From positions 186,001 to 250,000 of the forward strand of contig NZ_FORY01000004.1 in NCBI RefSeq assembly GCF_900114135.1: DNA of 64,000 nt, in the 5' to 3' direction. The notes beneath the pieces are model-generated. The model was not told the DNA's origin. It saw nothing but the letters and a program-made list of their open reading frames with translations, and did not search any database. The translations under genes were made by a program, and so were the position numbers. Source of the stretch: Celeribacter halophilus. GTDB lineage: Bacteria; Pseudomonadota; Alphaproteobacteria; Rhodobacterales; Rhodobacteraceae. Below are positions 1 through 7,970 of the stretch, piece after piece (the stretch's first letter is position 1; the number at the start of each line of letters is the position of its first letter).

Positions 1-267
1 ATCACTGGTCCGCAAGTCCCGATACAGGCTGTTGACGCGCTCGGCATCCGCGTTGGATTTGGGATCAACCTGCGATATGGCGATGAGGGGTTCCAGAGCA
101 TCGCGGATCGTGATCTCGACATGATCGCTCTGCACCAGCGCGGAGATGACCGCAGGGTCCATCTGGTGACTGGCGGCGGGGGTGACAAAACCCAGCGCCA
201 TGACGCAGGCCAGCCACAACATGACGACAGGTTGCAGGGCTTTGCGAAAGTTTAGAAGATATTCCAT
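1..267 (-). CDS. Exported/membrane protein, N-terminal part (HupE/UreJ-like?), cut by window edge
   Basis: An open frame of 89 codons reads leftward from an ATG at 267 to the window edge without a stop, so only the N-terminus is present. It starts with a basic stretch and a hydrophobic segment (about residues 13-30) ending in TPAASH, which looks like a signal peptide with cleavage near residue 33. The mature start (DPAVISALVQSDHVEITIRD) resembles the extracytoplasmic head of HupE/UreJ-family putative metal or hydrogenase-accessory transporters of Roseobacters; this is a weak family guess. An AAGGA ribosome-binding site lies 8-9 bases before the ATG. The remainder of the gene would be needed to decide its function. 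Confidence 0.55.
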   Translation of the reverse strand, partial: MEYLLNFRKALQPVVMLWLACVMALGFVTPAASHQMDPAVISALVQSDHVEITIRDALEPLIAISQVDPKSNADAERVNSLYRDLRTSD

Positions 268-445
268 GCGCGCACATCCTTGGTTGCAGACACCGAAAAT
301 TGCTCTGTGAGACATGCGGCATGAGCTTGGTCGCTTTGAGGGCCGCTGCACTTCTGGCGGTTTAACGCTGTGCTCCATAAAGATGCGCAGCACGCGCGAC
401 AAGTCATTCCGGCGCTCATCACGATGTCATGAACTTCGGCCACAA

Positions 446-476
446 GAAACCCGCCCCCATGTCTGAGGGCGGGCCG
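446..476 (-). terminator. Rho-independent terminator after the BCCT gene
   Basis: On the minus strand a perfect 7-bp stem (CCCGCCC/GGGCGGG, arms 467-473 and 450-456) with a 10-nt loop is followed by TTTCTT. It lies about 45 bases beyond the stop codon of the BCCT transporter gene. The remaining sequence between 268 and 517 holds no convincing gene and presumably carries the promoter of the leftmost gene. Confidence 0.7.
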
Positions 477-517
477 GTTGTGCATAGGGCTATATGCCCG
501 TGGGTTTTGCGACTGAG

Positions 518-2113
518 TTAGGCGAAATCCTCGCGCAGCCATTTGAACAGGGAAATGACCGACATCACCAAGATCGGCACCAAGGGCACAGCCACGACCA
601 CCGAGGCAGATTGCAGCGCCGAGAGCGTGTCTTTCCCGCCCACATAGAGCAGGGAAAGCGCCACGCAGGCCAGCACGATCGCCCACAGGAAACGGTGCCA
701 GCGGGCGGGTTCATGACGCACGCCGTCTTCCTGACTGGCCACCGCCGCCAGCGTATAGGCGGAACTGTCCATTGTCGTTGCACCAAAGATAAAGGCCAGC
801 ACCACGAACACCAGCACAAGCAGCCAGCCCAGCGGCCAGATCCGGTCACCCAACAGCTTGATGGTCTGGATGATGGCTTCGGGCGCCTGCCCGTTGGCAA
901 TCATGGCGTTGACATCCATCGTCCCGTCCAGTTGGAAGAACATGGAGGTATTGCCCAGCACCGCAAAGAACAGCCAGCAGCCAATCGTGCCGGCCACAAG
1001 CTCGGCGGCGATCAGTTGCTGGAACGTGCGACCGCGGGAGATGCGGGCCACGAACAGACCCATAAAGGGCGCATAGGCGATCCACCACGCCCAATAGAAC
1101 ATGGTCCACCATTCCGAAAACGTGCCACTGGCCGCGACATAGGTTTCTCCGGCAGCCTGAGCGGCGAGAATGTTTTCTGCCTTGGTGACAGGGTCGGAGT
1201 TGAAGCTCATGGAAAGGTAATGCTCAAAGAACAAACCAATGGAATTGGTCAGCATATCAAGCTGGAACATCTTGGGACCAAACAAAAAGGCACAGCCCAG
1301 CAGGACACCCACAAGCCAGACATTGATGTCGGACAGAATGCGGATGCCTTTGTCGAGGCCGGTGTAAACGGAGAACCCGAACAACCCGCCCCAGACACAG
1401 ATCACCGCAGCGTCCAGCATGAAGGTGCGCTCAATGCCCAGCAATTCCGACAAACCGGCAGAAAGCATGGGTGTTCCGAGGCCGATTGTGGTGCTGATGC
1501 CGCCGATCAGACCGAACATGAACATCACGTCGATCAGCTTGCCCGCGAAACCTTCCGACGCGTGGCCGATCACGCCCGAACAGGCGGTCGACAGACGCAT
1601 GCTGGGTGTGGTGCGGTTCCACAGCGCATAGCCCAGAGGCAAGGCCGGAAGGCAATAGATCGACCAAGCGGCCACGCCCCAATGAAACAAACCATAGGCA
1701 CCGGCCCATTCCAGCGCATCCTTGCTTTTCGGCTCAACACCAAAGGGCGGGCCTGCGTAATAATAGGCCCATTCGATTGTGCCCCAATACATGACACTCG
1801 ACCCGATGCCCGCGCAAAACAGCATGGCGATCCAGCTCAGGGTGGAAAATTCCGGCGTGGCCTCAGCGCCGCCGAAGCGGACATTCGCATATTTTCCAAA
1901 GGCAAAATACAGTAGAACAGCCAGCGCGCCGATGGCGAACCACAAGAACATCCAACCAATAGTTTTCGTCACCCATGACAGGGCGGTGCCGAGCAGGGCC
2001 TTGCCCTCGGCGGGCCAAAGAACCAAAGGGGTGGCAAAGGCCAGTATGACGATAAACGCCATACCGAAGATCAGCTTGTCCACCTTTGGATCAGCAGTTT
2101 GTATGTCTTCCAT
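518..2113 (-). CDS. BCCT family transporter (betaine/carnitine/choline, possibly DMSP)
   Basis: This 531-residue inner-membrane protein of about 12 hydrophobic segments belongs to the betaine-choline-carnitine transporter family, which takes up trimethylammonium or dimethylsulfonium compounds with Na+ or H+. The family signature is clear in the segment WWIAYAPFMGLFVARISRGR (about residues 340-360), and a Gly-rich GLIGGISTTIGLG stretch fits the substrate/sodium site. The start at 2113 (MEDIQTAD) is preferred over an upstream one because GGGAG lies 9-10 bases before it and the longer N-terminus is not BCCT-like. It is transcribed in the same direction as the cupin gene upstream, 201 bases away, and is followed by its own terminator. 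BCCT carriers such as DddT import DMSP in other marine bacteria, so this neighbour makes DMSP a plausible substrate. Betaine or choline remain equally possible from sequence alone. Confidence 0.92.
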   Translation of the reverse strand: MEDIQTADPKVDKLIFGMAFIVILAFATPLVLWPAEGKALLGTALSWVTKTIGWMFLWFAIGALAVLLYFAFGKYANVRFGGAEATPEFSTLSWIAMLFCAGIGSSVMYWGTIEWAYYYAGPPFGVEPKSKDALEWAGAYGLFHWGVAAWSIYCLPALPLGYALWNRTTPSMRLSTACSGVIGHASEGFAGKLIDVMFMFGLIGGISTTIGLGTPMLSAGLSELLGIERTFMLDAAVICVWGGLFGFSVYTGLDKGIRILSDINVWLVGVLLGCAFLFGPKMFQLDMLTNSIGLFFEHYLSMSFNSDPVTKAENILAAQAAGETYVAASGTFSEWWTMFYWAWWIAYAPFMGLFVARISRGRTFQQLIAAELVAGTIGCWLFFAVLGNTSMFFQLDGTMDVNAMIANGQAPEAIIQTIKLLGDRIWPLGWLLVLVFVVLAFIFGATTMDSSAYTLAAVASQEDGVRHEPARWHRFLWAIVLACVALSLLYVGGKDTLSALQSASVVVAVPLVPILVMSVISLFKWLREDFA

Positions 2114-2236
2114 ATAGAAGGCTCCCGTGTTGTTTTTATAATGGGTATTGCGGCGTGCGTGTTGTGCGTAGGTGCCGAATGACGTGACGGCCGGACCGGC
2201 TCTTACAGGCCTGTTCGGGTCCAGCCCCAACGGTTC

Positions 2237-2256
2237 AGTCGCGCAGGAACGCGACT
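2237..2256. other. Short perfect hairpin between cupin and BCCT genes
   Basis: A perfect 7-bp inverted repeat (AGTCGCG/CGCGACT) with a 6-nt loop lies between the cupin stop and the BCCT start. No T-run follows on either strand, so it is either a weak terminator or processing structure after the cupin gene, or part of the BCCT control region. Confidence 0.4.
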
Positions 2257-2314
2257 GTTCCGAGCGTTTTACAATGGCAGAAAATTGACCTCAACCCATT
2301 GTATTTGCTGTTAT

Positions 2315-2785
2315 TTATGTGGCATTATCGGAGAACCTGTAGACAATGTTGTCAAAACAGCTTTCTGCAAAACCATAGGCAAAGCGCAGACCTTCCGCGC
2401 TGGCGTTGACGGAATGTTCCGCATCTCCGGGGATATAGATCGCAATCCCTTCCGAGATCGGATGCGCCACACCATCGACCGTCACAACGCCGGAGCCGCT
2501 CAAGCCGAAATAGAATTCCGCAGAACTGTGACGATGCGCCGGAAGCAGGCCTTCGGGGCCGTATTCGGCAATGCCGAAGACAAACTCCGGCGTTTCCCGT
2601 TGCTCTCCACCCATAAGCGTCCGCCAGCGCACGGTGCCATAAGCCGGATCATCGCCGCCCTCTTGCGGGACATGTTCGACATGCACGGAAAAGGCATCTC
2701 TTTTCCGGCATTGCATCTCCTCAAAATCGCACCCGTCCAAAATCTTACCATCGACGTCGATTTGTGATGTTTGATTAGGCTGCAT
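2315..2785 (-). CDS. Cupin-domain protein, DddW-like candidate DMSP lyase
   Basis: A 156-residue single-domain cupin. Cupin motif 1 is HRHSSAEFYFGLSGSG, giving metal ligands H84, H86 and E90 and a Tyr at 92. Motif 2 is GIAIYIPGDAEHS, giving H124. The pattern HxHxxxExY...H is that of the DMSP lyases DddL/Q/W, which cleave dimethylsulfoniopropionate to acrylate and DMS in the cytoplasm. As I recall it, the spacing of these residues matches DddW of Ruegeria pomeroyi (ligands about three positions earlier), and the length is also similar. In that organism dddW likewise sits next to a LysR gene. Here a LysR gene is divergent 105 bases away and a BCCT carrier lies downstream. AAAGG precedes the ATG by 7 bases. 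Many cupins of unknown function share this fold, so the DMSP role is inferred. Confidence 0.6.
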   Translation of the reverse strand: MQPNQTSQIDVDGKILDGCDFEEMQCRKRDAFSVHVEHVPQEGGDDPAYGTVRWRTLMGGEQRETPEFVFGIAEYGPEGLLPAHRHSSAEFYFGLSGSGVVTVDGVAHPISEGIAIYIPGDAEHSVNASAEGLRFAYGFAESCFDNIVYRFSDNAT

Positions 2786-2856
2786 CTCGCTGCCTTTCCC
2801 CTGTTTGTTGCCGCACTGCTATTTTTCTATTGACCCCAAATCTGCACAGCAATCTC

Positions 2857-2877
2857 CATAAGATATTCGTCATTATG
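2857..2877. promoter_or_regulatory. Candidate LysR-type operator (CATAA-N11-TTATG)
   Basis: A perfect 5-bp inverted repeat separated by 11 bases, the T-N11-A architecture bound by LysR-type regulators. It lies in the 105-base divergent gap between the cupin and lysR genes, 13 bases before the lysR start, so a bound regulator could repress its own gene and activate the cupin. Confidence 0.5.
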
Positions 2878-2890
2878 CGCTGAGGTTATA

Positions 2891-3805
2891 ATGATTTCCC
2901 GACACCTGCCCTTCGCCGGACTGACGGCATTCCGCGCAGCCGCGCTGCATAAAACCCTTGCGAAGGCGGGGGCTTCTCTCAACGTGTCGCAACCCGCGAT
3001 GAGCCGGAGGTTGAAGGAACTGGAGAACGATCTCGGCTGTCCGCTGTTCGACCGATCGACCAAGCCCGTCTCGCTCACGCCGGAGGGGCGGGAGCTTCTG
3101 GACGCGTTGCAGCACGGGTTCGGAATTGTGGAGTCCACCACGGACCGGCTGCGCCAGAAAACGGCGGTTCCCTGCGTGACAATCACAGGGCCGACAGGGT
3201 TTCTGAACTACTGGTTCTTGCACAGGCTCAACGAGATCAATCAGGCCTTCCCCGACATCAACATCAAGGTGATCGACAGTGACACCAGTGGCTCGGACCT
3301 GATCGGTGATATTGATATCCGGTTCATCAGCTCGGCCAGCGACCAGCCTCTGCATCGAGAAGGTGAACAGATTTTTAACGAAGCCGTGTTTGCGGCGGCC
3401 AGCCCTGCCTATCTTGCGCAAAGAGGGGGCGTGGACCTGCGCCGCTTTACGCAGGATCTTGTCTTTCTCTCAGTCGATGCGGGGGACCGGTGGTATAGTT
3501 GGGATGTCTTTTTCAAGAACCTCGGCGCACCGGAGCAACACCCGCGCCGCAAGGTGGAGTTCAATTCCTATTCCCTGTTGGTCAATTCGATGCTCGCGGG
3601 ACATGGCGTCGGTCTGGCATGGGAAGGGTTGCTGGACACCTATTTTGACACCGGCGCGCTGGTCCGGCTGAGCGATGTGCAGCTTGCGACGAACCGTGGC
3701 TACTACCTCTTTCTGCGCGACGACAGGAAAGCGAGTGCAAAGGTCCGGAAAGTGGGCGAATGGATACTGAGCGCAGCGACAGCCGAGCATAGCATAGCGG
3801 TATAA
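2891..3805 (+). CDS. LysR-family transcriptional regulator
   Basis: This 304-residue protein has an N-terminal winged helix-turn-helix (about residues 8-66, with ASLNVSQPAMSRRLKELEND as the recognition region) and a C-terminal periplasmic-binding-like effector domain, the standard LysR layout and length. It is divergent from the DddW-like cupin gene with a CATAA-N11-TTATG palindrome between them, the usual arrangement for a regulator that controls the adjacent divergent gene. The likely effector is the cupin's substrate or product, for example DMSP or acrylate if the lyase assignment holds. The 3' end is convergent with the amino-acid ABC operon. Confidence 0.9.
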   Translation: MISRHLPFAGLTAFRAAALHKTLAKAGASLNVSQPAMSRRLKELENDLGCPLFDRSTKPVSLTPEGRELLDALQHGFGIVESTTDRLRQKTAVPCVTITGPTGFLNYWFLHRLNEINQAFPDINIKVIDSDTSGSDLIGDIDIRFISSASDQPLHREGEQIFNEAVFAAASPAYLAQRGGVDLRRFTQDLVFLSVDAGDRWYSWDVFFKNLGAPEQHPRRKVEFNSYSLLVNSMLAGHGVGLAWEGLLDTYFDTGALVRLSDVQLATNRGYYLFLRDDRKASAKVRKVGEWILSAATAEHSIAV

Positions 3806-3857
3806 AACGCCCTCCCCGTCCCGCGCCACAGAGATGGGGCCAAAGACAGGAAGGGCG
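3803..3857 (-). terminator. Probable terminator of the amino-acid ABC operon
   Basis: On the minus strand, a CGCCCT/AGGGCG stem (arms 3852-3857 and 3808-3813) with some further pairing inside a large loop is followed by TTTTAT. It lies within 75 bases of the ABC ATPase stop and between convergent genes. Confidence 0.45.
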
Positions 3858-3879
3858 CAAAGGGGTCAGGCCGTTTGCG

Positions 3880-4644
3880 TCAGTCTTTCAACGACGAGAG
3901 AAATTGCTGAAGCTCCGTGGTTTTCGGATTTTCGAACAGCTCCGACGGATGCCCCGTTTCATGCACCAGACCCTGATGCATGAACACAACGCGATCACTC
4001 ACTTTGCGGGCAAAGTTCATCTCATGGGTCACCATGAGAAGCGTCATCCCCTCATTGGCAAGCCCTTCGACCACGCGCAGCACTTCGCCCACAAGTTCGG
4101 GGTCCAGCGCCGAGGTTACCTCGTCACAGAGCAGCACCTTCGGCTCCATCGCCAAGGCGCGCGCAATCGCGACACGCTGTTGCTGCCCGCCGGAAAGCTG
4201 GTCAGGCATGGCATCGAATTTGTCCTCCAGCCCCACACGTTCCAACAGCTTTGTTGCTATCTCTTCGGCGGCGGCCTTGTCGCGTTTTTTGACCAGCGTT
4301 GGTGCGAGCATGATGTTGCGCCCCACGGTCAGATGCGGAAAGAGGTTGAAGCTCTGGAAAATCATCCCCACGCTTTGACGCAGTTCGCGCATCGCCGTGG
4401 CATTGTCATACAAAAGGGATTTGCCATCGACGGACAGCCCCCCTTCCTGAAACATTTCCAGCCCGTTGATACAGCGCAGCAATGTGGATTTCCCCGAGCC
4501 GCTTCGCCCGATGATCGAGATCACTTCGCCACGCGCCACGCGCAGGTCGATGCCCTTGAGGACTTCCGTGGAGCCGTAGGACTTCCGCAGCCCGGCAATG
4601 TCTACGATTGTGGGAACGGCATGGGATTCAGCGGCTAACGGCAT
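3880..4644 (-). CDS. Polar amino-acid ABC transporter, ATP-binding protein
   Basis: A 254-residue ATPase of the GlnQ/HisP type that energises import of a polar amino acid. Walker A is GRSGSGKST (about residues 45-53), the signature is [15 protein letters not shown], and Walker B runs into LLCDEVTSALDPE. The Walker B glutamate falls in CDEVTSALD, slightly different from the usual DEPTSALD, a substitution common in this subfamily. The start at 4644 (MPLAAESH) is favoured by AAGGAAAA just upstream; it overlaps the end of the preceding permease gene by 17 bases. It is the last gene of a four-gene operon: binding protein, two permeases, ATPase. Confidence 0.93.
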   Translation of the reverse strand: MPLAAESHAVPTIVDIAGLRKSYGSTEVLKGIDLRVARGEVISIIGRSGSGKSTLLRCINGLEMFQEGGLSVDGKSLLYDNATAMRELRQSVGMIFQSFNLFPHLTVGRNIMLAPTLVKKRDKAAAEEIATKLLERVGLEDKFDAMPDQLSGGQQQRVAIARALAMEPKVLLCDEVTSALDPELVGEVLRVVEGLANEGMTLLMVTHEMNFARKVSDRVVFMHQGLVHETGHPSELFENPKTTELQQFLSSLKD

Positions 4645-5281
4645 GCGTTTTCCTTTCAAGATAGCGGGCATAGGCACTGATCGGATAGCACATGATAAAA
4701 TACATCAATCCGACACAGGCGAAGACGGTAAAGGGTTCATAGGTGACATTGGCGATCATGTTTCCGGCGCGGGTCAGTTCTACGAACCCCACGACAGAGG
4801 CCAGCGCCGTGCCTTTGATGACCTGCACGAGAAACCCGACAGTCGGCGGGATCGCAATGCGCAGGGCTTGGGGCGCAATGATATAGCGCATCTGTTCACC
4901 AAAACTCAGCGCAAGACTGGCGGAGGCTTCCCACTGGCCTTTCGGAATCGAGGCCACGCAGCCACGCCAGATTTCCGCGAGGAAGGCCGAGGTATAGAGC
5001 GTCAGTGCCAGAGACACAGAGACCCAGACCGAGACCTCCACCCCAAACAGGCGCAGACCGAAATAGCTCAGGAAAAGCTGCATCAGAAGCGGTGTACCCT
5101 GAAACAGTTGCACATAGATGGCGAAGGGAAGCTTGAACGCGCCGGGGCGCCACAGCCGCAGCAAAAGCCAGAACAGCCCGACCAGCCCGCCACCGACAAA
5201 GGCGATCAGCGACAGAAGAACCGTCCATTGCGCCGCGATGATGAGGTTTCGCAGGATATCCCATAGTGTAAAATCGACCAT
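4628..5281 (-). CDS. Amino-acid ABC transporter permease (HisM/GlnP type)
   Basis: A 217-residue inner-membrane subunit with about five hydrophobic segments. The EAA loop contacting the ATPase reads SIPKGQWEASASLALSFGEQMRYIIAPQA, with the conserved Gly and the Q-xEAAxxLG-like pattern of amino-acid permeases. The start at 5281 (MVDFTLWDI) has GGTGAG 4-9 bases upstream; longer in-frame starts would put non-family sequence in front. It lies 4 bases after the other permease gene and overlaps the ATPase gene, so the three are translationally linked. The two permeases probably form a heterodimer. Confidence 0.92.
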   Translation of the reverse strand: MVDFTLWDILRNLIIAAQWTVLLSLIAFVGGGLVGLFWLLLRLWRPGAFKLPFAIYVQLFQGTPLLMQLFLSYFGLRLFGVEVSVWVSVSLALTLYTSAFLAEIWRGCVASIPKGQWEASASLALSFGEQMRYIIAPQALRIAIPPTVGFLVQVIKGTALASVVGFVELTRAGNMIANVTYEPFTVFACVGLMYFIMCYPISAYARYLERKTHAVSR

Positions 5282-5285
5282 GATC

Positions 5286-5948
5286 TCACCTTCCGAAGAT
5301 GAAACGCGGTCCGGCCCAATTGAGCAGGCTACGGACCATGAGGGCCAGGACAAGATAGATTGCCGTGGCAATGATATAGGCTTCGAAGGTTCTGAACGTG
5401 TTGGCCGAGATCACATTGGCCGCATAGCTCAGTTCTTCGGTCGCGATCTGACCGCAGACCGCAGAGCCCAGCATGACAATCACGATCTGGCTCACCAGCG
5501 CGGGCCAGACCTTTTTCAACGCAGGCGGCAGCACGACGCGGGTGAAAATCTGGAATTTGGAGAGCGCCAGCGACAGCGCCGCTTCGATCTGTCCTTTCGG
5601 CGTGGCCAGAAGCCCTGCGCGAATGATCTCGGTCCCGTAGGCGCCGAGGTTCAACACCAGAGCGATGCCCGAAGCCACAGGCGGCGAAAAGCGCACCCCC
5701 AGAGCCGGCAATCCGAAGAAGATAAAGAACAGCTGCACAATGAAGGGTGTATTGCGCATCAGTTCTACATAGGCGGCAACCGGAATTGCCAACCATTTGG
5801 GGCCTTCAGTGCGCACCCATGCACAGGCAACTGCGACCGTCAGGCCAACGACGATCGCAATCGCCGTTAGCCCAAGTGTCCAGATGACGCCCGTAACCAA
5901 CATGGGCCAGTCCTGAAAGACGGCCAGAAAATTGAGTTCTACTGTCAT
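5286..5948 (-). CDS. Amino-acid ABC transporter permease (HisQ/GlnP type)
   Basis: A 220-residue integral-membrane subunit, second permease of the same importer. Hydrophobic segments begin near residues 15, 55 and 90, and the cytoplasmic EAA loop reads ATPKGQIEAALSLALSKFQIF followed by RVVLPPALKKVWPAL, typical of the HisMQ family. It follows the binding-protein gene by 21 bases and precedes the second permease by 4. Substrate cannot be read from the permease; the binding protein gives only a general polar amino-acid signature. Confidence 0.92.
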   Translation of the reverse strand: MTVELNFLAVFQDWPMLVTGVIWTLGLTAIAIVVGLTVAVACAWVRTEGPKWLAIPVAAYVELMRNTPFIVQLFFIFFGLPALGVRFSPPVASGIALVLNLGAYGTEIIRAGLLATPKGQIEAALSLALSKFQIFTRVVLPPALKKVWPALVSQIVIVMLGSAVCGQIATEELSYAANVISANTFRTFEAYIIATAIYLVLALMVRSLLNWAGPRFIFGR

Positions 5949-5969
5949 CTTTACGACCTTAACGGAGTC

Positions 5970-6767
5970 TTATTCGGTCAACGGCAGGTCGCCAGCGGCC
6001 TTGCCCAACCACTTCTGGCTCATCGCATCAATCGTGCCGTCGGCTTTGGCCGCCAGAATGATCTCGTTGACCTTGCCACGCAGCGCATCCTGTTCTTTGG
6101 CGATACCAACGAAACAGGGGCTTTCCTTGATGATCTTTTTCAACTCGGCATCAAGATGCGGGTTCTTCTTGGCCATCAGGGCCGCATTCGAGGTCGAGGT
6201 TGCGATCACATCGGTCTGACCGGCCACAAACGCGGCTGTCGCAGAGGCCTGATCTTCGTAACGTTTGAAGATCATGCCATCCGGCCCGAGCTTCGCCAGT
6301 TCCGGCTCCTCCATAGCGCCTTTCGCCACGGCGATGGTTTTGCCGTCGAGATCGTCAAAGGTTTCAATCGCCATGGATTTCGGACCGTAGACGGCTTGGA
6401 AGAACGGTGCATAGGCGTGGGTGAAGTCGATGACTTCCATCCGCTCGGCGTTTTTCCCCAAGGTGGAAATCACCAAATCGACCTGACCAGTTTGCAGGTA
6501 AGGAATCCGGTTGGCGCTGGTCACTGGCACCATTTTAAGCTCTACGCCCAATTTTTCAGCAATGAGCGAAGCCATATCGATGTCGAGCCCCTGCGACTCA
6601 AGGTTCAGACCAACGAATCCATAGGGCGGGTAATCTGTCGGAACGGCGATGCGGATGACGCCCGAGCTCATGACGTTTTCAAGAGCATCCTGAGCCTGAG
6701 CGGCAGCACCGGCGAAAGTCACCAGCGCTGCGGTGCCGGCAAGAAAGAAACGGCGATTAAGTGTCAT
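5970..6767 (-). CDS. Periplasmic amino-acid-binding protein of the ABC importer
   Basis: A 265-residue extracytoplasmic solute-binding protein of family 3. The N-terminus MTLNRRFFLAGTAALVTFAG followed by AAAQAQDA is a Sec signal peptide with cleavage after AQA. The mature protein shows the family-3 features IRIAVPTDYPPYGF (ligand site), GLDIDMASLIAEKLG, and the QTGQVDLVISTLGKNAERMEVIDF motif used to recognise the amino-acid alpha-amino and carboxyl groups. The start at 6767 is chosen over one 30 bases upstream because AGGGAAC precedes it. It is the first gene of the importer operon, divergent from a LysR gene across 294 bases. Basic or acidic amino acids cannot be told apart here. Confidence 0.92.
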   Translation of the reverse strand: MTLNRRFFLAGTAALVTFAGAAAQAQDALENVMSSGVIRIAVPTDYPPYGFVGLNLESQGLDIDMASLIAEKLGVELKMVPVTSANRIPYLQTGQVDLVISTLGKNAERMEVIDFTHAYAPFFQAVYGPKSMAIETFDDLDGKTIAVAKGAMEEPELAKLGPDGMIFKRYEDQASATAAFVAGQTDVIATSTSNAALMAKKNPHLDAELKKIIKESPCFVGIAKEQDALRGKVNEIILAAKADGTIDAMSQKWLGKAAGDLPLTE

Positions 6768-7061
6768 TTTTAGTTCCCTGTAGTGCTTGAAAGCCAACTA
6801 TAGACCGGCGCAATGGTCCTCTGGCTCTGTTATTTCATACTTCATTTGACCACAGCCCGCGCCTGCGCTCCGGTCAATGATCGGCGGACATGCCGACCAA
6901 CGCATAGGATCCGGCCTCTCGTCTGGAGGAGGGAAAAGACCGCCGCGGTTTTGCGTAAATCCTACTTGTAACAAACATTGTCTATTCGTATTGTGAATTG
7001 TCAACACACAAACTCATAACGAAAACGCATAGAGTTTCGGCCGGATACGGGAGGTGGAGAT
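6768..7061. promoter_or_regulatory. Divergent control region between ABC importer and lysR
   Basis: This 294-base non-coding stretch separates the leftward importer operon from the rightward lysR-argE pair. Its right-hand half is AT-rich (6958-7030) and contains several TTGT/ACAA half-sites, including TTGTAACAA near 6967. That is where promoters and LysR sites would be expected, but no single clean palindrome could be fixed by eye. Confidence 0.4.
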
Positions 7062-7970
7062 ATGAAAAGCGACCTCACATTGCGCGAGTTGGAAGTGCTG
7101 CGCGCTCTGATGGATCACAACACAGCCACCGCTGCGGCGGAAGCCTTGGGCCTGTCGCAACCCGCGATCAGCCGGACCCTGTCCCAGATGGAAGCCACTC
7201 TTGGCCGCAAACTTTTTCTACGCGAAGGCGGGCGGCTGCTGCCCACAGACGAGGCGCGCAAGATCGACTCGGAGCTGGATGTCATATTCGCCGCGATCTC
7301 GCGTATCGAAACGCAATCGACCGACCTGCCCCCTTCCGAGCGGCCCATGTATCTGGCCACACCACCGACCATCGGGCACGGGTTCCTCCCGCTGGTCATG
7401 GCCGAGTTCAACCGACGCTTCCCGCGCCAGAAAATCGTGGCTGACATCGGCTCCAGCGACAGCCTCGTCACCCAAGTGGCCGAAGGGCGCTTCGATCTGG
7501 CTCTGGTTGACAGCGAGCCGAACCACCCCGGTGTTTGGGCCGAGGCCTTTCGCACCTCCGATCTGGTCTGTGTGATGCGCCGCGACAATCCTCTGGCGGA
7601 GCGCGATGTCATCACCCCGCGCGATCTGGACGGGCAGCCCTTTGTCGCCCAGACGCGCCGCCACACGGTTCGCGCCGCCCAAGACGGTGTGCTGGCCGCC
7701 GCCAATGCCCATCCCGATGCCATTTTCGAGGTCGGCACCGTCGTGCTTGCCACGCAGCTTGTGCTGCAAGGCGCGGGCGTGGCGCTGATCAACCCTTTCC
7801 CGACGATTTTGCGACTCGATCCGGCGCTCTGTGCGCGCCCCTTCCGGCCGCGTGTTGCCATGCGGACCTGGTTCATGACGCCAGCCTCCAGCCGCCCGAG
7901 CGCGGCCGTGTTGGCCTTCATGAAACTGGTGCGCGAAACTGTTGCCTCACAAAAAGGATATTTCGAATGA
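7062..7970 (+). CDS. LysR-family transcriptional regulator
   Basis: A 302-residue LysR-type regulator. The N-terminal winged helix-turn-helix (MDHNTATAAAEALGLSQPAISRTLSQMEATLG, given here only by position about residues 15-46) is followed by the conserved linker and an effector domain with RPMYLATPPTIGHGFLPLV at the start of its first lobe. GGGAGG precedes the ATG. Its stop overlaps the start of the argE-like gene by 3 bases, so the two are cotranscribed, and it diverges from the amino-acid importer. It probably responds to the imported (perhaps N-acylated) amino acid. Confidence 0.9.
   Translation: MKSDLTLRELEVLRALMDHNTATAAAEALGLSQPAISRTLSQMEATLGRKLFLREGGRLLPTDEARKIDSELDVIFAAISRIETQSTDLPPSERPMYLATPPTIGHGFLPLVMAEFNRRFPRQKIVADIGSSDSLVTQVAEGRFDLALVDSEPNHPGVWAEAFRTSDLVCVMRRDNPLAERDVITPRDLDGQPFVAQTRRHTVRAAQDGVLAAANAHPDAIFEVGTVVLATQLVLQGAGVALINPFPTILRLDPALCARPFRPRVAMRTWFMTPASSRPSAAVLAFMKLVRETVASQKGYFE

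Noticed and set aside
494-1915. Open frame of about 470 codons on the plus strand opposite the BCCT gene
   Set aside because: Rich in His, Gln and Arg with no hydrophobic or domain pattern; it is the antisense shadow of a well-supported transporter gene.
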